DNA of 64,000 bases from Serendipita indica DSM 11827. Its lineage: Eukaryota; Basidiomycota; Agaricomycetes; Sebacinales; Serendipitaceae. Position 1 is the first letter of the stretch; every line of letters starts with the position of its first letter. This document shows positions 22,950 to 35,554 of the stretch, piece after piece. Location: assembly GCA_910890315.1 (NCBI GenBank), contig CAJVGD010000005.1:248001-312000 (forward strand), read 5' to 3'. A program made the position numbers and the translations under genes. The notes below the pieces were generated by a model that saw nothing but the letters and a program-made list of their open reading frames with translations, searched no databases and had not been told where the DNA came from.

Positions 22950-25704
22950 TACCATAGGTGCCTTCTTGGTCATCGTTCCGAGGAGGCCACCAGTGCTAAT
23001 ATCCCAAACGTAGATGTTCCCGTCGTTGGCGCAAGATACAAGTCTCGTCCCGTCGTGACCGAATAAGATATTCGAGACTCTTCCCTTGTGCATCCGAAGT
23101 CGCTTGTATGATCCACTCGGTGGAGCAGTATCGAGGACAACTCTGGGCAATGTCGCCGCCTTTGGTTTTTGGTATTGTTCGCAAATGAAGCCACTATCGG
23201 CGACAAATGCGAGACACGACCGGTGAATCTCCTCGGTAGAGTGGACCAAAACAGATTGATTTCGTATTATGAAGCTGTGTATCTCCTGGCACCGTTGCAG
23301 ATCGACCTGACGCTTCAGACGGGTCAGAAAATTGATAGAACAAGACCTTTGACTGCCTTACCAGAGATGTACGTTTCATTTTGAGATTCCGTTCGATGGC
23401 ACTATGCAGCTCCGTGAGGGCTTTAAGGATCCAAGGAATGTTGGAGACGGTAATAGCAACTTCGATCCACTCTAGTAACTTCTCCTCGAACAGATGACGC
23501 ATGTCGTCGAGGACATGCTGCAGGTGGAGAAACTCCATTGAGTGGAAGATCCAAAATGACGCCGCATACGCGATACCATTCAATATATCGGATCGCTGCT
23601 GTGGATCTACGTCCCAATCTCTGGCGATACCTTGTCTGAGGTTCTGTAGAAGCAAGCGAAGGCAGCCTGCTCCCAGCCTGGCGTGAAGGGTCCTAGAACT
23701 GACTGCGTAATGTTGCGAACGTTTCCTATCAAGAAGGAACTCGCGAAAGGTCGGGTGAAGGAAGTATACAGTTCCATCTTGAGAACTGACGCGGAGGACA
23801 CTTGCAAGTCGACTGACAATCTGCTCGACTGGTGTGGTTTGGTTCGCTTCCGGCAAGAGAACCACGAGCTGGTGCACCGAGATGGGAACTGGTGCGATGA
23901 TGATGGCACCGAGAACTAGTCTGACGTTGGAGAGAGTCGTCGCTCTCTCGTCTTGTAAAGCTCGATTCAGGACCTCGAGATACAAAGTATCCAGGGAGCT
24001 TCGAGCGCTCGGTGCGAGTATTGCATCGAGATGTCCCAGACGATCCAAACTTTTCTCGAGCGACGCACAAGCTGTCGCAGCAAAGATGAAGAGACCTTCC
24101 GAGCGTCGGATGAGCTGCCCCTCGTGCTCAGAGGTGAGCTGCACGCCACGACGATTGATCTTGGCTACCCGCTCATGAATAAACTTGCTGATATCCTCCA
24201 TATATACGTGTCCCCCCGACCGCATATCGCCAAACTTGATTCCACAATCCTCTTCCAAGGCGGCCTTGATGTCCTCCTCGAGACGCGTCGTGATGAAGAG
24301 TTTGAAGTTGGGTAGCTTGGTCGAATCCTTGCCGAATGTGTCGATCAGGCACGAGAGAAGATACTCTCTCGTCGATGTTTGGCATTCGTCGAGCGCATCA
24401 ATGACAACGATGCCCTCTTGCTTCAAGGTCGAGAGTGGTGTGACAACAAGACGGTCCCACTGCTCAGCGACGGAGAAAGTGGCGATGGTATGCAAATGAT
24501 TAATGACATCTCCCAAATTCTCTTTGAGCTCTGGATATTCAAGCCATAGGACCCTTGCAACATGTAGGCAGAGATCACTGGCGGTGGAGGTGGCAGCGTT
24601 TCCCTTCGAGAAAAAGAACCGCACAACAGCTAGTCTATTCTCGTTCCACTGGGTGGCCAGTTCGTTTGCTAGTGTGGATTTGCCTACGCCTGCGTTATCT
24701 CCGAGACAATAGATGCGATAACCAGTCTCCTTGCTTTGCCGCCATGTATGGACCTCGTCGATGACAGCCACTCGAGTACCAGGGAGACAGCGTCGATGTT
24801 GAACGCCATGAGGTGAAACCGTATCTCTCTCTGAGAGCCGTTAATTAGATATTGTTGTTAGTCTCCACGTACGCAGAAGGGATTCAAGTTTGACGTCGAT
24901 ATGACTCAGAGTGTTGTTCACTTCTTGGGATTTAAATGCTGTGAAGAGCGAAAGAGCAAGCTGAAAAACTCGTCAGTATTGGTCTTCTATTATCTAGCAC
25001 ACTCACCGTGACCTCGTTCATTGCATCGTCCAACCGGATGGCAAAGGCATTGATGCTCTCCACGTCGAGTTCCGCTGTCATAGTCTTCTTGAAAAGGGTC
25101 CTGATCTTCACCTTTTCGTTCTTTGATGTAATAGAACCTACACGCTCCTCGTCTGATACTGCGGTGAGGATATCATACAATTCCCTTTAATACACAGTTT
25201 AGGCGACTACTTGGGGTAAATTGGGAGGTACGTACCCGCAGTACAGCCGTATAGGGACAAAAAGCGGCGACTCCACCTCTTCCGATTCCCCTTCGTCGAA
25301 CTGAGCCAGTTGTCGCTCAAAGGTATCCAGATGGTGCTTCGCTCGCATGCCGACATCTGTCCATGCTAACTGATTCCGCTTGATCGTCTTATTGATTGAA
25401 GTTTGTGTCAAGCTACAACACAATTTGTTCAATCGAGTTGACGCACCTTGGCTCTTTCGAGAAGTGTTAGAAGGCCGCTGCAAATGGCTTTGAGAGGTGA
25501 CAATAAATCACTCCCTTCACTTGCGTCTTTTATAATCTTCAGAGACGTAATTGCTCCTTCGATCCGGACGAGCCAGTCTTGCGCCGAATCGCCCGCAGAT
25601 GTGTCGTCTCCACTTAGATTGCTCGTTCGAGGCGATATGATCCCGTCTTTCACAAAATGTGAATATTTTCTCTTTTCCTTCTTGCCGAATATACGCATGG
25701 ACAT
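22950..25704 (-). pseudogene. NACHT-WD40 STAND gene, 5' segment (N-terminal helical domain, NACHT, first WD repeats), interrupted
   Basis: ATG 25704 opens a helical N-terminal domain (25704-24930, several introns) of a type often found before NACHT in Agaricomycetes. From about 24830 the NACHT domain reads CLPGTRVAVIDEVHTWRQ, Walker A GDNAGVGKSTLANEL (about 24690) and Walker B GIVVIDALDEC (about 24400), followed by the NACHT-type FITTRLEEDI and LFIFAATACASLEK blocks. After a winged-helix and helical stretch, the first WD unit (GHDGTRLVSCANDGNIYVWD, about 23060-22990) begins and is cut at 22950 by the KDZ transposon. Relatives are STAND NTPases in fungal self/non-self recognition and cell death (HET-E class). 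The rest of the WD array lies at 8232-9851. Walker residues look intact, so decay followed rather than preceded the insertion. Confidence 0.85.
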
Positions 25705-25826
25705 CCTATTTGAGAATGTGGTCGAAACACAAGTGACGCCCGTCTGTTTGCCACTCCGGAAAGTTGTAACGAGGATTATATTTATGCAAAAGGTGTATCT
25801 AAATAAAAATATAGATACTCACAAAT

Positions 25827-27557
25827 CTATCTGTCCACCGGTGGGATGCCTGCTAGCCTTCGAGCCAAAATCTCCCTCTGATCTAGCTTCTCTCCAGAAC
25901 CAGGATCGAGTCGAAGAGAGCCACGGCTAACCTGTACTCGCAGCTCTCTAGCACGTTCAAAAACCTGGGCCAAGTCCTCATGCGAGAGTTCTACAACCGC
26001 TGGTCCTCCCTCGAAATCTAGGTGAGACGTAGGAGCTTGACTTGCCACGAGATCCTCGAACGGATTATTGAGTCGAAGCTGGATAGGCGTTCCTAGTCCT
26101 CCTGGCAAGTTCGCATCTCGATTGTTGTCTCCAAACGGTGACCGACTACTTGATGGCTCCTGGCTTGCCGATGTCGCCAAGGACTCGGAGCTATGCCGCA
26201 GATTCCATGCAGGGGTAGGTTGCAGCGGCTCCTTGGCATCTCGCGGGATTCTCTCTAACTTGTCAATATCCTCCAAACGGAAGGAGTGTCTAAGCGGTGC
26301 TTCAGACTCCTTGACTTCCGTTCCAATTCGTCTCCGTGTTGGTTTCCGCTTCTTCTTCCTGTATAGGAAGTAGAGTAGTAATCCAAGGAGAAGAAGTCCA
26401 ACGAATGGTACAATGATCCATGCAGTTAAAAGGCTTCGATTTGGGTATGGAGAGCTTGAGTCCGGTCGTGAAGTTGGGGGGTCCAGAATGGCACCTTGAA
26501 CACTATTTGGAAACTTTGAGGATTTCAGATATGGGAGAGGCAAAAGGGTTTACCGAATATAATCTATGCTCATCACGCCTGATAGGAGAGTAAACTTGTA
26601 AGTTCGAGCAAGAGACCAAGGGAGACTGGTTTCGTTAAACCAGGGTGCTCGATACAGTGGATAAGGTCGCCCGTTTCGAGATATATAGTGTTCGTATGAT
26701 CGTATGCTTGTCGTGTTGCTAATGTATTCGGTAACGGTGACGTTGAGATGAGCGTCGTATACTCCTATATCACCGCAGATCCTGACTAGGTGTCAGGCCT
26801 ACCACCGACCAAAAGTTCGATCACAAACCAAATGGCCGATCCCGCAAAAGTGACTTGAAACCAAGAACCACTTTCATACGTAGTAGAGTGGGTGCCACCC
26901 CAACCCAACACCCCAGACGTCCTATGGTCCCAACCCACATCTGAAGAATAGAGCAATTGTGGCGATGCATCATCTATAATGTCTCCGAGAGGGAGTTGTG
27001 TTGCTGTCACTCCATAGAACGCAGGTCTTGGATCCGGTTGGGAGGCATCGACGCTGCCAAACCCAGTCAAAGACAGCCAAAGTTACAAATTCACGTACCT
27101 GAGCTCTACTTGAATAGGTTTCTGTGGCGAGGTTGGCACGCTGAGGAAGAGTTGGTGGTCGTCGAGTGGCAAATCCAGTTGGGCGACGACATAGTCCGAG
27201 GAAGAGCTTGTCGAATCAATATACCATGGAAGTTCAAATGAGATCCCATCCAAGGCAGAATCAAAACTACCCAAAGTTGTAATTTGGGCAGAGGCACGAA
27301 TTTGAAGAAATGTGGCTGAAAATATGTCATTTGACTTCTTTTGACGATGGCCAAAGTGCATGAATACCTCTAAACAAGAGACAGAGTATCATATGTCCGT
27401 CTGTCATTGGCCCTTTGATTCCATTCGCTGTCCCATGCCGCCAATAGCGGTCGACTAGGAAGATTTCTGTTGGATAATCCAGTGCCGTCGTGTTCCTCGG
27501 CATTTCCCTCGCTGCCAGGGAGGAGACATGCCGGTCAACCGCAGGGAAAGAAAGCAT
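25827..27557 (-). CDS. Single-pass membrane protein, transmembrane cluster family (member 2)
   Basis: The first exon runs from about 27557 (MLSFPAVDRHVSSL) to the family block ILCLLFRG at the first intron. Ectodomain 1 (about 27350-27090) contains DDHQLFLSVP and PIQVELRYV. Ectodomain 2 (27060-26800) contains IIDDASPQLLYSSDVGWDH and GSWFQVTFAGSAIW. The next exon (26770-26560) holds GVYDAHLNVTVTEY and the juxtamembrane LLSGVMSIDYIR. The membrane helix WIIVPFVGLLLLGLLLYFLY (about 26430-26370) is followed by RKKKRKPTRRR. The tail has VVELSHEDLAQVFERARELR and ends REILARRLAGIPPVDR. There is no obvious cleavable signal peptide. It starts 123 bp from the NACHT gene's ATG at 25704 and is transcribed in the same direction. 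Function unknown; a surface receptor or adhesion role is inferred from architecture only. Confidence 0.75.
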
Positions 27558-27755
27558 CTGGACCCACACGTCTCCGCGCAAGGGTTTGGTATATATAGCT
27601 TTGAAACTGAATAGAAGGATTCAGAGAAGCGCCAACATAAATTTCCGAATATAGTTTCCCTAGTAAAAGAGAATTGCAACCGACATCAACTTATATTGAG
27701 ACGTGGTTACGTTCATCACTAATCAACATGCCTATCCTAGAAATACAATATATGT

Positions 27756-29553
27756 TTATCGTTTAATTATTCGAGGCGCAGTCTCAATCCCTGCTATCCG
27801 CTGAGCTAGAGCTTCGAGATCCTCGTCTAAATCGTCGTGACGAACATTCTCTCCTCTCCTCAGCTCGGCGACGCGTTCGAAAAGTCGCTCGAGAAGATCT
27901 TGGGACAATGGCATCATCCCCCTCGCAGCACGGTGATCCGTCACCATTGCTGAGACGGTCTGATATGAAGGGGGTGGTGGACTCCATGCCGGAGGAAGTT
28001 CGTTGACTTGGGAGCTGGACGCATGTTCTTGCACCGTGTCCTGTATCGAACCATGTGGGTCCAAGGATGGCACAGTATGAGAGATCTCTACTGCAGGCTG
28101 AAGCTCTACTTGAGAGAGCGAACGTCGATGAAGAGAAGGTACCGGTGGTGGTGCTTGCCATGACCTTTCCTCCAATAAGGGACTTTGGTGAGGTTGCGAG
28201 TGTCCTTGCCTCGGGACATCGTCCAGTACGATCTCATCGTCATTTGACACAGAAACTATCGCCGGTCAGATGTAATCGGATATCACACTGCCAACATACC
28301 AAGCTTGCTAGCGGCTTCATCATTGACCTTGAGCTTGTGCCTTTTCCAGATGCGATACCCTACAAATGAAAGGACTAGCGCCAGACAGAGAGATAACAAG
28401 GAGGTCAGTATCACGATTCCGGGTGCCATGCCCTTGTTCGGGGGTGAAGATGGGGCCGAGGACGGGTATTGGACACTAAGATCTCAACGTTAGTTGAGCA
28501 CTCGCTTGCCTGGAGCGTGACATGCCCGATAAAGTCGATGGCAAAGGTTCCTTGTGCCAAAGTAATGTTCAAAACCCGAATGGCAGGGGTATCTCCCCGG
28601 CCTGTCCAGACTTGAGCGCGAACGATACTTCTGTTCAAACCACCGTAATTGAGGTTGGCATTCCAGAGAAAGCTTATCGGCGATGGGTCGTCTGGTGACC
28701 CGCTACTATAGCTGATGTTTACCATTGTACTTTCGACGGGAGCTGTTCCATAGACGCTGTCGATGATCTTAATAAAACCTCGAGTATCTGGGTGTACGCA
28801 CATTATAGATGAATATATCTCTGGCGGAGTAAATGACACGCTCGCCCCGACAGATGTGGTTGTCTTGAGTGTCTTGTTGTGCGAGAACCACGACTCGTCG
28901 TCAGTCATCCAATCGCCATTGTAGCTCAAGGAAGAAGAGTCTACAATGTTCACGTCAGGATATAGCGTGGACGCCATACCGAACGCGCTGGGGGTTATAT
29001 GGCCGTCACTGCTGTGGACTCTGACCAAAGAATTGAGTTTGGTTGGTGGACCTTGTGCAAAACAATAACTTACTCGAACCCAGCAAGGATACAAGGGTCA
29101 ATAACGTCGCTATTCGACGTCGTCAGGTAGATTTGATGATTGGCAGTGGTCAACGTGACAGGATACTCTTTGAGCGAAGAATTCCAAGACGACACACCGG
29201 CAATATCAGCCGATGATATCAAGTCTATCGGAATTTTCCCATCAATCCACATGAAAAGAGACCTTTGAGCAGCAGATGTTGGCGGCGAATAATGAATCGA
29301 AAAGTTGGAACCTGTTGACTGGTAAAAATTACTGCAAAAAAAAGGGAACAAAAGCCGAACCATAGTACATGAAGTAGAGACTGCCGTTCACTGCTACCTG
29401 ATATCCAGGGTTTCCGGTCATGTTCGACCACCCTGGGTCGTATAATATCATGTCACTATTCGCCGGAATACGGACATCTTCATCTCCGACAACAGAAGTT
29501 GCCCAAAGGAGAAGTAAACCGATAGAATTTGCGAGAAAGTACCATCCACGCAT
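27756..29553 (-). CDS. Single-pass membrane protein, transmembrane cluster family, PPSY tail (member 3)
   Basis: ATG 29553 begins a clear signal sequence (MRGWYFLANSIGLLLLWATS). Exon 1 includes DMILYDPGWSNMTGNPGYQV and ends at LYFMYYG. Ectodomain 1 (about 29340-29080) has FSIHYSPP, LFMWIDGKIP and the family block NHQIYLTTSNS. Ectodomain 2 (29000-28480) has NIVDSSSLSYNGDWM, VGASVSFTPPE and the juxtamembrane GTFAIDFIGHV. A membrane helix lies near 28430-28350 (IVILTSLLSLCLALVLSFV). The tail exon (28250-27756) contains LPPAWSPPPPSYQTV with a PPxY motif, LERLFERVAELRRG and DLEALAQRIAGIE. Closest in layout to the genes at 6127-8014 and 29662-31471. Confidence 0.77.
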
Positions 29554-29661
29554 ATGGTGGCAGGGTCGAGGGGCCAAGAAAGCAAGCTGTGTAAATAATC
29601 ATATAAGCCTATACGCGGCGGCTAATAACAAAGTGCAATATATAATTCTACGCAGTATCTA

Positions 29662-31471
29662 TCATCTCTTGATGGTCGGTTGCATGGCGTTGATGTCGGC
29701 AACTCTCCGCGCCAAAGCCTCTAGCTCCTCGTCCATCTCCTCTGGCACCGCGCTAAGACCACTGGCGCCGCGTGAAGTATTACGTTCCCCACGCAACTCC
29801 ACTACCCGCTCAAAGAGTCGCTCCAGGGATTCAGGAGTCAAGGGCATGAGCCCTCTCGCCGCGCGGTCCTCTACGAGCAATTCAGAAACGGTTCGGTATG
29901 ATGGAGGAGGAGGACTCCAGGCGGGCAGCGACTCAGTGGCTGGGATTGGAGATGAATGAGTGTTGTTTACTGGGAGAGGAATCGATGTTCGCGACGGCCC
30001 GAGAGGTGAAATGGAAAGAGTATTTGCTTGTACCGAGGGCAAGCCCTGGTCCTCGTTTGAAGGATTTGGGAGTATTTGGATATGGGGTGGACGCTGCTGG
30101 CCATCGTCCTCTTCTGGAGACGACCCAGGTATTTGTCCAGCAGACGGCATCTCATGTAAAGAAATCCCCTCATTATTTGGAGAGGATACTGAGAATGGAT
30201 TAGATTGGCCAATACCTTTTGAACGAAGACGAACCAAGCTGCATTTTGGATTCCATATTCTTTTTGGCTCTACGTTTCTGCCTCCAGGAGCTCCACTGAT
30301 AGAATATAGACCATCCACATAACATGACGGCCGCGATGACCCCACATATAATAAGAGGATTAACAGCTTTGGATCCACCACCGTAGATTGGGTCGACAAC
30401 GGTGCCAGTTTTACGAACTCTAGTGCAACTGAGCTGGTGACCGGGTATGCACTATTTTACGTACGCAAGAAAGTCGACGTTTAGAGTCCCCTTCAGCAGT
30501 GTGATACTGAGCTTGGACCCGTCATTTTGCTGAGATTCCCGCTCTTCCCACAGAGAGCCTTGGATGATCAAATCCTTCAGGGAACCGTCGCCAAGGAGCC
30601 GAGTATAGTTCATGGTCCTTCCACTCTTTGGTATCAGGGTGACGTTGACCGTTGGATTATCCGTGGATTGCATTCCGAACAGACTGACACTTAGTTCTCA
30701 GGTTGGTCCGAGCATAGTACTTACACGATTTGTGAAATATTTCCGTAGTACTGAAACTCTAAGCTCGCTCCTGTAGTATTTGTCGTTGTAAGAGTCGAGT
30801 TGTGTGAAAAGGGCGAGTCGGTATCACGCCTCCAGTCGCCTCTGAAATCAAGACTGGTGTCATCGATTATTTCGGCGGACGAAATAAAATCTGCGTTTGG
30901 ACCATAAGAGCGTGGGCGAACGTCTTGACTATCTCCGCTTGTCTGTACGCTAGAAGCTTCTCTGTCAGCCTGATCCGATAGGGGCCAGAAGAAACATACG
31001 TGATGCCGGCAAACGTCAGGTTACTGCCTCCAGAAACAGAATTCACGACTCCAATTATATGAATTTGATGCGCTCCTTCGACGACATTGACCGGGACCGC
31101 TGTGAATTTGGGATTAAACGGCGACGTGCCGCCAATGTTTGCATAGTCCTTGAGATCTATACCCCTAGTACCGTCTATCCACATGAAAGAAGTACCAAAA
31201 TCGGCAGGGATATAATGAATTGTAAAATTGGACCCTGTTAAACCGTCAGCAACGAGCCCTGCCAGCACATTGTCATCATGTTCACACCAGTATACAAGAA
31301 GAAGAGTGAGCTATTTCCAGTTGTCATGGTGCCTGGATATGTTGTGTTCTCTTGCCATCCATGGTCGTAGAGAATTAGCGGATCAGTTGCATTGATGAAA
31401 ATATCGGTTCCAGCAATGACCAATCGGAACAGAAATACGAATAAAAAAAGAATCAAGGGCAAAGGGTCCAT
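29662..31471 (-). CDS. Single-pass membrane protein, transmembrane cluster family, PPSY tail (member 4)
   Basis: ATG 31471 starts a signal sequence (MDPLPLILFLFVFLFRLVIA). Exon 1 reads DPLILYDHGWQENTTYPGTM and ends FFLYTG. Ectodomain 1 (31260-30960) has FTIHYIPADFG, FMWIDGTRGID and AHQIHIIG. Ectodomain 2 spans about 30900-30460 and ends KGTLNVDFLAYVK. The membrane helix near 30350-30300 is followed by a Lys/Arg-rich turn. The tail (30260-29662) has ESLPAWSPPPPSYRTVSEL with a PPxY motif, LERLFERVVELRGE and ELEALARRVADINA. The final motif therefore departs from the usual AGI at its last residues (ADI). It is tandem with the gene at 27756-29553, about 110 bp downstream, pointing to local duplication. 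Confidence 0.75.
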
Positions 31472-32149
31472 GCGGACATAGAGGTCGGCTTCAAGGGTGG
31501 GTGGGAACAAACACTTGGCTCGACCTGGGCTAAGCGCAGCTGAGCAGTGTGGAATAACCCCGACTGATCTGGCAATTAGTGGTCTCGAATCAAACTGTTA
31601 TTATCACTAAAAGCCGCGTTCCACCATACGTGCAGCCTCAATCTCGGCAACAGTCTCAGCTGTATATCTGGTCGACCAACACTCAGGCAGGTCAACGATC
31701 AGATCAACCCTATCGCACAAATGCATTGTTGTATGCGATGCTATTACTGTACAAGAAACGAGGCATAAGAAATGTTTCAGGGCTGTACCGGTAAAGCCCA
31801 AGTCTTTAATACAATGTGTGGAATCTCATGACGACCGTCCCTTCCGGGGTAAGTGTGAGTCCTTTATATCCGTTTGATTGCCATAAATCGGACTATCTGA
31901 TCTATTCCAGGCACTGGACTCGGATGTGATTACCTCGATGAGGCTGAATCCGAGGGTTCGGACATAACCCAATTAATAAAGGGAGGTTGGACCGCTTCCA
32001 GAGGGTCACAGAGATGGATATTGAACCTTCCGACGCGCGGAATCGCGGAGATACGTTGCCTTAGAAGCTTATGCCACCATAAGACCATATATTAGGCCAA
32101 AAGCCGAGACCTATTCACGCCCCAGTTGGATTTTCCCATATCCTTGCTC
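31472..32149. other. Divergent intergenic region
   Basis: This lies between the minus-strand gene starting at 31471 and the plus-strand gene starting at 32150, so it presumably holds both promoters. No convincing coding frame or repeat was seen. Confidence 0.4.
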
Positions 32150-33456
32150 ATGCGCACACATCCATTGTCAGCCTTCCTCTCTTTTGCGCTGCTGGCAATT
32201 GGGGCTGCTGCAAGGGACGCTCTCTTCGGTACAGACGATGCGCGCATCTTATATGACAAGTCGTGGGTAGATTCTGCCGAAAATTCAAAGCTCAAGACAT
32301 CAGTTAATGGCTCTATCTACCTCTTATACGGAGGTTCGCCCCAGCTTGTTGAAGAGTGCGATTTTGTTGACAGTGTATTGTCAGCTATGGGACAGACTTG
32401 ACGATTCATTATGCGCCCCCAAAGAATGGAAGTATGCACCTCTGGGTCGACGGGAGGGAGTGTTTTGACTTGAAGCTTGCTGCAACTACGGCGCCGCAAT
32501 CGTCTATTGACTCTAGTCTCAAGGAGGCCACCTTCAAACTCTATTTAGCAGATCATCAGATCCATATTTCTGGATCCTCTAGCTCTACTTCAGATCCGAT
32601 GGTGTTTGGGGGGCTGAAGTGAGTCTCATATATATCTAGAGACTGGCGATTGACTGCCCTGCCCAGTATTAACCTAGATGGGCCGGATTCAATTTTTACG
32701 AATTGGGGAGTCCCGCGTCACCAAAATGTAGAGATCATCGACAATACGGCCTTCAACTATAGCTCTGGATGGGAAGTGGCTGCAGAGGCGCCATTCTCCT
32801 ACGAATCGACGTTGATGCGAACCAGAACCAAGGGTGCATGGGTGTCATATACTTTCCAGAAGCCCTATCTTCAATTTTGGTTCGCCATTTCGTTGGATTA
32901 ACTATCGCTAACATCAACTCCGCCAGGACCTATGGAACCCGTGGGGAACACTCTGTTGTCCAAGCGATATACCCATATCATTCTGGACAAGTCCAATCTG
33001 GCGTCAGCTCTCTCTACTTCCCAGTCAACGAGACGCTCGTCCAGACATTGATTTCTTCCAACCGCGACTGGGGTACGCCTGGCACGTTTGTAAACTTTAC
33101 TCTCGAGGAAGGAACGATGGCTGTCGACTTTATCGCGTACGTCACTTGCTCTGGCAATTCATTAGTCTCACCCTGTCAACAGTGTGATCTATGGCGAACC
33201 CCCGAAGCCTAACAATACGGTCAAGATCGCAGTCCCTGTTGTGATTCTCGGAGTGGCAGTGTTGGTTGCTGTCGCATACTTCGTCGTTCGATCTCGCAAG
33301 CGCAAGGCGACGGAAGAGGAGAAGAGGAAGAATGAGCCGTACTTCTTTGAAGGCCTGGAGAAGCCCAAGGGGAGCCAAGCCTTGAGTGAGGGCGGGTTGG
33401 CTAGTTTTTCAACTAGTATTACCTCTCATAGCGAGGGGTGTTGCTTTGGACTATAA
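32150..33456 (+). CDS. Single-pass membrane protein, transmembrane cluster family, short tail (member 5)
   Basis: ATG 32150 opens a signal sequence (LSAFLSFALLAIGAAA). Exon 1 has ARILYDKSWVDSAENSKLKT and the block IYLLYGG at the first intron. Exon 2 has LTIHYAPPKNGSMHLWVDG and LADHQIHISGSSSS. Ectodomain 2 (from 32660) has IIDNTAFNYSSGWEVAAEAP and KGAWVSYTFQKPY, and the next exon ends EGTMAVDFIA. The membrane helix (IAVPVVILGVAVLVAVAYFV, 33225-33285) is followed by RSRKRKATEEEKRKNEPYFF. Unlike most relatives, the tail is short and lacks the LARRIAG end motif. From 32731 onward the gene is almost identical to 34901-35554. One extra G near 33370 changes the last residues relative to that copy (tail extended to a stop at 33454). 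Confidence 0.76.
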
Positions 33457-34321
33457 AGGACGTTTGCTTTGATGGCTGTGGTCGCGTTAGCAGCTCGGGA
33501 GATCATATGGGGCTACTACCAATCTGAAGTGTTTCTACACCTAGTTGGCTAACCCGTAGACACCTCGGCATGGTATACCCAATCGGTATGTGCCAAGCTC
33601 CGAGTTAGTGGTGGGTTGGGAACAAATCGACTTTTGCTGAGAGCTGATCCTTCAAATACAGATTTAAATCTGTCTGGAAATGGTATCAGGCTAGACTGGA
33701 AGTTTTAGTTTGCCATACCGCACAGAGTCGAATGCGGCAGGTGGCTCCTGTCACCTTCGAGCTGACTATCGACGAGCGGTCAATGAATCGAATCGAATCA
33801 ACTGCACAATTGCACCCTTTTTCATGCCACTGTTACTATACCATCTAAACTCTTGGAGATAACGCCGCTCCATTGATTCCAAGTGAATATTAAAAACAAT
33901 ATGGAGCTAAACGCTGACATCGATAATAGCCGTCCGCGTGTTTGTAGACGCGCGTTCTTCTTGTTATCATAAGTGGGCGGTCTAATGAATTCCATGCTCT
34001 AGGCTCTGGCGGGATCTTCTTGACCGGTTCACACGCCATATTACCAGTTACCTACACCTTTCAGCGACTCAAATGGACATAAATCACGCCGTCGGTAATG
34101 CGAGGAGAACCCAGCGCCGCTCTCTGTAGCGAAAACGGAGTGATTCTGGCTAAAGATGGCGACGTTGACGGCGCGGGCTGCCGGATATCCATCGGAGATA
34201 TCATATCATTCCATAGGTTGCCTTTGAAGGCGCTTTGTACATGCGGCATTTCCTCATTATTCACTGGGCTTAAGGCCGAGTCTCGTTGGCGCCCAGGTTG
34301 GACTCTCCCATCTCCCGAGGT
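33457..34321. other. Duplicated intergenic region, copy 1
   Basis: No coding frame is supported. The sequence is repeated almost base for base at 35555-36490. It contains the 3' end of one gene and the promoter of the next. Confidence 0.5.
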
Positions 34322-35554
34322 ATGCTCATACGCTCGTTATCACTCTTCCTATCCTTGGGATTGCTGGGGATTGGAGCTGCCGCACAAGGCGTTCTCCTGG
34401 GTGCAGACGACTCGCGCATCTTGTATGACAAGTCATGGACGGCCTCTACTGTAAACTCGAAGCTTAAAAACTCCATTAATGGCTCCATCTACTTCTTCTA
34501 TGGAGGTTCGTCTCGCTTGACAAAAGGCATGATTGCTCGCTGACCTTGTGTGGGTACAGGTACAGACTTGACGGTCCACTATGCGCCTCCAAAGGACGGC
34601 AACATGCACCTTTGGCTCGACGGAACCCAGTACCTCGACTTGAAACTTGCGGCGACTACCGCGCCACAGTCGTCTGTAGACCCCAGTCTCAAGGCGACCA
34701 TCTTCAGACTCCCCTTGGGTAGCCATCAGATTCACATTGCAGGATCTTCGAGCTCTAAATCGGATCCTATCGTTTTTGGAGGACTGAAGTGAGTCAAATA
34801 AGCACGTCGGGGCAGCTTGTTGACTGGGTTGCCTAGTGCGAACCTGGAGGACGGTGCGGCAGAGAGCATGAACTTTGGCGTTCCATCTGGCCACAATATA
34901 GAGATCATCGACAATACGGCCTTCAACTATAGCTCTGGATGGGAAGTGGCTGCAGAGGCGCCATTCTCCTACGAATCGACGTTGATGCGAACCAGAACCA
35001 AGGGTGCATGGGTGTCATATACTTTCCAGAAGCCCTATCTTCAATTTTGGTTCGCCATTTCGTTGGATTAACTATCGCTAACATCAACTCCGCCAGGACC
35101 TATGGAACCCGTGGGGAACACTCTGTTGTCCAAGCGATATACCCATATCATTCTGGACAAGTCCAATCTGGCGTCAGCTCTCTCTACTTCCCAGTCAACG
35201 ATACGCTCGTCCAGACATTGATTTCTTCCAACCGCGACTGGGGTACGCCTGGCACGTTTGTAAACTTTACTCTCGAGGAAGGAACGATGGCTGTCGACTT
35301 TATCGCGTACGTCACTTGCTCTGGCAATTCATTAGTCTCACCCTGTCAACAGTGTGATCTATGGCGAACCCCCGAAGCCTAACAATACGGTCAAGATCGC
35401 AGTCCCTGTTGTGATTCTCGGAGTGGCAGTGTTGGTTGCTGTCGCATACTTCGTCGTTCGATCTCGCAAGCGCAAGGCGACGGAAGAGGAGAAGAGGAAG
35501 AATGAGCCGTACTTCTTTGAAGGCCTGGAGAAGCCCAAGGGAGCCAAGCCTTGA
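34322..35554 (+). CDS. Single-pass membrane protein, transmembrane cluster family, short tail, chimeric (member 6)
   Basis: ATG 34322 gives a signal sequence (LSLFLSLGLLGIGAAA). Exon 1 has SRILYDKSWTASTVNSKLKN and IYFFYGG. Exon 2 has LTVHYAPPKDGNMHLWLDG and SHQIHIAGSSSS. Ectodomain 2 has EIIDNTAFNYSSGWEVAAEA. The membrane helix at about 35395-35455 is identical to that of the preceding gene, and the tail ends EGLEKPKGAKP. The 5' half (to about 34900) is identical to the next gene (36491 on), while the 3' half is identical to the preceding gene. This is what an unequal crossover between two neighbours would produce. The product is complete and should be a hybrid with the ectodomain 1 of one parent and the rest of the other. 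Confidence 0.78.
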
